Shown: positions 50,568 through 52,371 of the stretch, in pieces | How the letters are laid out: each line of letters opens with the position of its first letter | How positions within the stretch are numbered: position 1 is the first letter of the stretch | Assembly (NCBI GenBank): GCA_022841245.1 | Contig: JALHRW010000011.1 | Span: 1-52,371 of the forward strand | Origin: Planctomycetota bacterium | Lineage (GTDB): Bacteria; Planctomycetota; UBA11346 | DNA: 52,371 bases | Direction of reading: 5' to 3' | Notes under the pieces: model-generated | Database searches by the model: none | What the model saw: only the letters and a program-made list of their open reading frames with translations | Told to the model about the DNA's origin: nothing | Made by a program: the position numbers and the translations under genes

Positions 50568-52371
50568 ATGCCGGTCTCCCCCCAGGCGGAAGCCCTCGTC
50601 CAGTTGGCGCGCAAACGGCGCATCCTCGACCGCGCCGGTTGCGCGCGCCTGCGCATCCTGCTCGCCGAACGCGGCGTCTCCGACCCGGCCAAGGCCCGCG
50701 AGTTCCTTGAAAAGGCCCGCCTGCTGCCGATCGGTCCGGCGCAGCAGCTGCTCTCGCACCTGCCGCCAACCGAGGGCATGCGCCTGGGGCCGTACAACGT
50801 GCTCGCCCACCTCGCCGACGGCGGCATGGGCTCGGTGTGGCTGGCCACCCGCGACCCGGACGCCCTCGTCCCGCAGCCGACCCCGACCCCCGCACCGGCG
50901 CCCACGCCGAATCCGGCCAGCGCCTCGGTGCACCGTTCCGGCGAATGGGTCGCCCGCCCGCTGCCCGACCCCGGTCAGCTGGTGGTGGTCAAGACGATGA
51001 AGGGCCAGTTCGCCGGCAACGACGAGGTGCGCCGCCGTTTCAATCGCGAGTGCCGCTACATGGCCGAGATGGCGCACCCCGCCGTCGTCGCCGTGCTCGA
51101 CCACGGCGCCACCGAGGACGGCACCCTCTACATGGTGCTGGCCTTCGTCGAATCGGGCGACCTCAAGGAGCTGGTCGAGGGCAGCGGCGCCCTGCCCGAG
51201 GCCCTCGCCCTGGCCTTCGTCCATCAGGTCGCCGACGCGCTCGACGAGGCGCATCGCCGCCGCCTGATCCATCGCGACATCAAGCCGGCCAACATCTTCG
51301 CCTCGCCCGAGGGCACCTGCCAGCTCGCCGACTTCGGCATCGCCCGCTCGACCGACACCCAGCGCACCCAGCTGACCATGGAGGGCACGCTGGTCGGCAG
51401 CCCGGCCTACATGAGCCCCGAGCAGGTCATGGCGGAGAAGGACCTCGACATCCGCAGCGATCTCTACGCGCTCGGCTGCGTGCTGTTCTACTGCCTGACC
51501 GGCAAGGAGCCGTACAAGGGCCGGCTGCAAGAGGTGCTGCACATGCACCGCACCGCGCCGATCCCCGACCCGCGCGCCGGCCGGCCCGAGATCACGGCCA
51601 AGGCCGCTGGCGTGGTGGCGAAGCTGATGGCCAAGAAGCGCGAGGAGCGCTTCCAGACCCCGTCGGAGCTGCGCGTCGCCCTGGCCGACGCCCTCGCCGC
51701 GCTGGGCACTGGCGCTGCCGCCGCGCCGATCATCCCGGTGCAGACCCTCGACCGCACCATCACCTGCGACCTGCTCGCCGAGGACAAGCCCGGTTCGACC
51801 AGCGACAGCCATCCCACGGTCAAGGTCGGCCCGGACGGCGAGGCCGATGCCGGCGCCACCATGGCAGTGGCGGCCAGCGACTGGGCCGGCGCCCCGGCCG
51901 GGGTGATGACCTCGGTGGTGCAGACCCCGTCGATCAAGCCGGCGGAAAAGCCGGCCGAACGCCTCGACGGCGACCTGTCGCGCGCCCTCGATGCGCCATG
52001 GCTGGCCCTGGTCGGCGACGGCTGCCACATCCTGCTCTACGCCCGCCGCCAGGTCACCTTGGGCAAGCTGTGCGAGGCGCCGGTCGACATCTGCCTGCGC
52101 AAGCACCCGACCACCGCCTTCCGCGACGACTGCCTGCGCATCAGCCGCCAGCACCTGCAGCTGCGCTTCGACGCGCCCAGCTCGCGCCTGCTGCTCACCG
52201 ACCTGGGCAGCGGCAACGGCACGCTGCTCGATGGCGCGGCGGTGCCGCCCAACACCCCGACCGCGATCGAGCCTGGCCTCGACCGCAAGCTGTTCGTCGC
52301 CGGCGCCCTGCAGCTGACCCTGCGCGCCTCGGCGGCGCGCGGCGGCGCGGTCGCGCTGGCCGGCGCCGACG
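50568..52371 (+). CDS. Ser/Thr kinase with C-terminal FHA domain (truncated by window edge)
   Basis: The gene stays open from the ATG at 50568 to the right edge (601 codons visible, no stop). An N-terminal helical region (1-70) is followed by a Hanks-type kinase domain with GGMGSVW (85-91), K142, HRDIKPAN (catalytic aspartate 237), DFGIAR (255-260) and SPEQ. A 44-residue Pro/Ala/Thr-rich insert separates the glycine loop from the ATP-binding lysine, which is unusual. After a low-complexity linker, residues about 485-588 form an FHA domain, with R524, S526, H529 and N550-G551-T552 in the phosphothreonine pocket. It is probably cytoplasmic in the visible part. It may bind phosphothreonines on the divergent transmembrane kinase. 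Confidence 0.88.
   Translation, partial: MPVSPQAEALVQLARKRRILDRAGCARLRILLAERGVSDPAKAREFLEKARLLPIGPAQQLLSHLPPTEGMRLGPYNVLAHLADGGMGSVWLATRDPDALVPQPTPTPAPAPTPNPASASVHRSGEWVARPLPDPGQLVVVKTMKGQFAGNDEVRRRFNRECRYMAEMAHPAVVAVLDHGATEDGTLYMVLAFVESGDLKELVEGSGALPEALALAFVHQVADALDEAHRRRLIHRDIKPANIFASPEGTCQLADFGIARSTDTQRTQLTMEGTLVGSPAYMSPEQVMAEKDLDIRSDLYALGCVLFYCLTGKEPYKGRLQEVLHMHRTAPIPDPRAGRPEITAKAAGVVAKLMAKKREERFQTPSELRVALADALAALGTGAAAAPIIPVQTLDRTITCDLLAEDKPGSTSDSHPTVKVGPDGEADAGATMAVAASDWAGAPAGVMTSVVQTPSIKPAEKPAERLDGDLSRALDAPWLALVGDGCHILLYARRQVTLGKLCEAPVDICLRKHPTTAFRDDCLRISRQHLQLRFDAPSSRLLLTDLGSGNGTLLDGAAVPPNTPTAIEPGLDRKLFVAGALQLTLRASAARGGAVALAGAD

Noticed and set aside
1..52371. tRNA, rRNA, riboswitch or prophage/insertion-sequence genes
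   Set aside because: I saw no sequence with a tRNA or rRNA signature, no recognisable riboswitch, and no transposase, integrase or phage structural gene.

Overview
This is a GC-rich bacterial chromosomal window with tightly packed genes and many 1-4 base start/stop overlaps. The family mix points to the PVC superphylum (Planctomycetota, Verrucomicrobiota, Lentisphaerota or Kiritimatiellota). It includes an H-X9-DG type pseudopilin, beta-strand-repeat giant surface proteins, Ser/Thr kinases fused to FGE-sulfatase-like or FHA domains, DUF4380, and several sugar-catabolic genes with LacI and IclR regulators. The phylum call is an inference; no rRNA or tRNA gene is present to anchor it.

Layout. 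(1) 85-6034, minus strand: a six-gene glycan/uronate operon (GH113-like hydrolase, SMP-30 lactonase, SDR dehydrogenase, RraA-fold protein, GH10-like xylanase, glucarate-dehydratase-like enolase). It is divergent from an IclR regulator at 6085. Dehydrogenase, lactonase, dehydratase and RraA-type aldolase could form an oxidative uronate-to-aldarate pathway downstream of cytoplasmic xylan-oligosaccharide hydrolysis. (2) 6812-9757, minus: a TPR lipoprotein whose signal region is built from heptamer repeats, then pabB and nadC. (3) 9939-16897: a secreted Asp-box (GH74-like) protein, a small secreted protein, a polysaccharide deacetylase and a DUF4380 protein, then a convergent pseudopilin and a LacI regulator. 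A near-perfect 24-bp operator lies in the LacI/pseudopilin gap and a related site lies upstream of the Asp-box gene. (4) 16934-18313: CPBP protease and rpsD. (5) 18555-28014, minus: a PilT-like ATPase and three pilin-like proteins, one of 1991 residues carrying PA14-like and LamG-like regions. (6) 28086-36668: housekeeping and mixed genes (hemL, maf, a phosphoesterase, hisF, a hybrid histidine kinase, an RluA-family synthase, a lipase-like lipoprotein, hemerythrin, a second deacetylase). (7) 36665-52371: DUF2780, then a four-gene minus operon (transmembrane kinase with an FGE-like domain, 2536-aa beta-helix protein, FGE-like lipoprotein, beta-barrel protein). This operon is divergent from a kinase-FHA gene that runs off the right edge.

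Three things stand out. First, tandem arrays of a CAGCRRC heptamer occur at eleven places between 1 and 37,070. One of them lies inside a gene and encodes a ladder of lipobox-like motifs, a candidate phase-variable locus. A second heptamer family, GAACCRC, lies inside and beside pabB. Second, the LacI-type operator pair links the pseudopilin to the glycan gene cluster. Third, the kinase / giant surface protein operon looks like a coupled phosphosignalling and surface-display system. Repeated GRELT-type threonine motifs on one kinase could be ligands for the FHA domain on the other.
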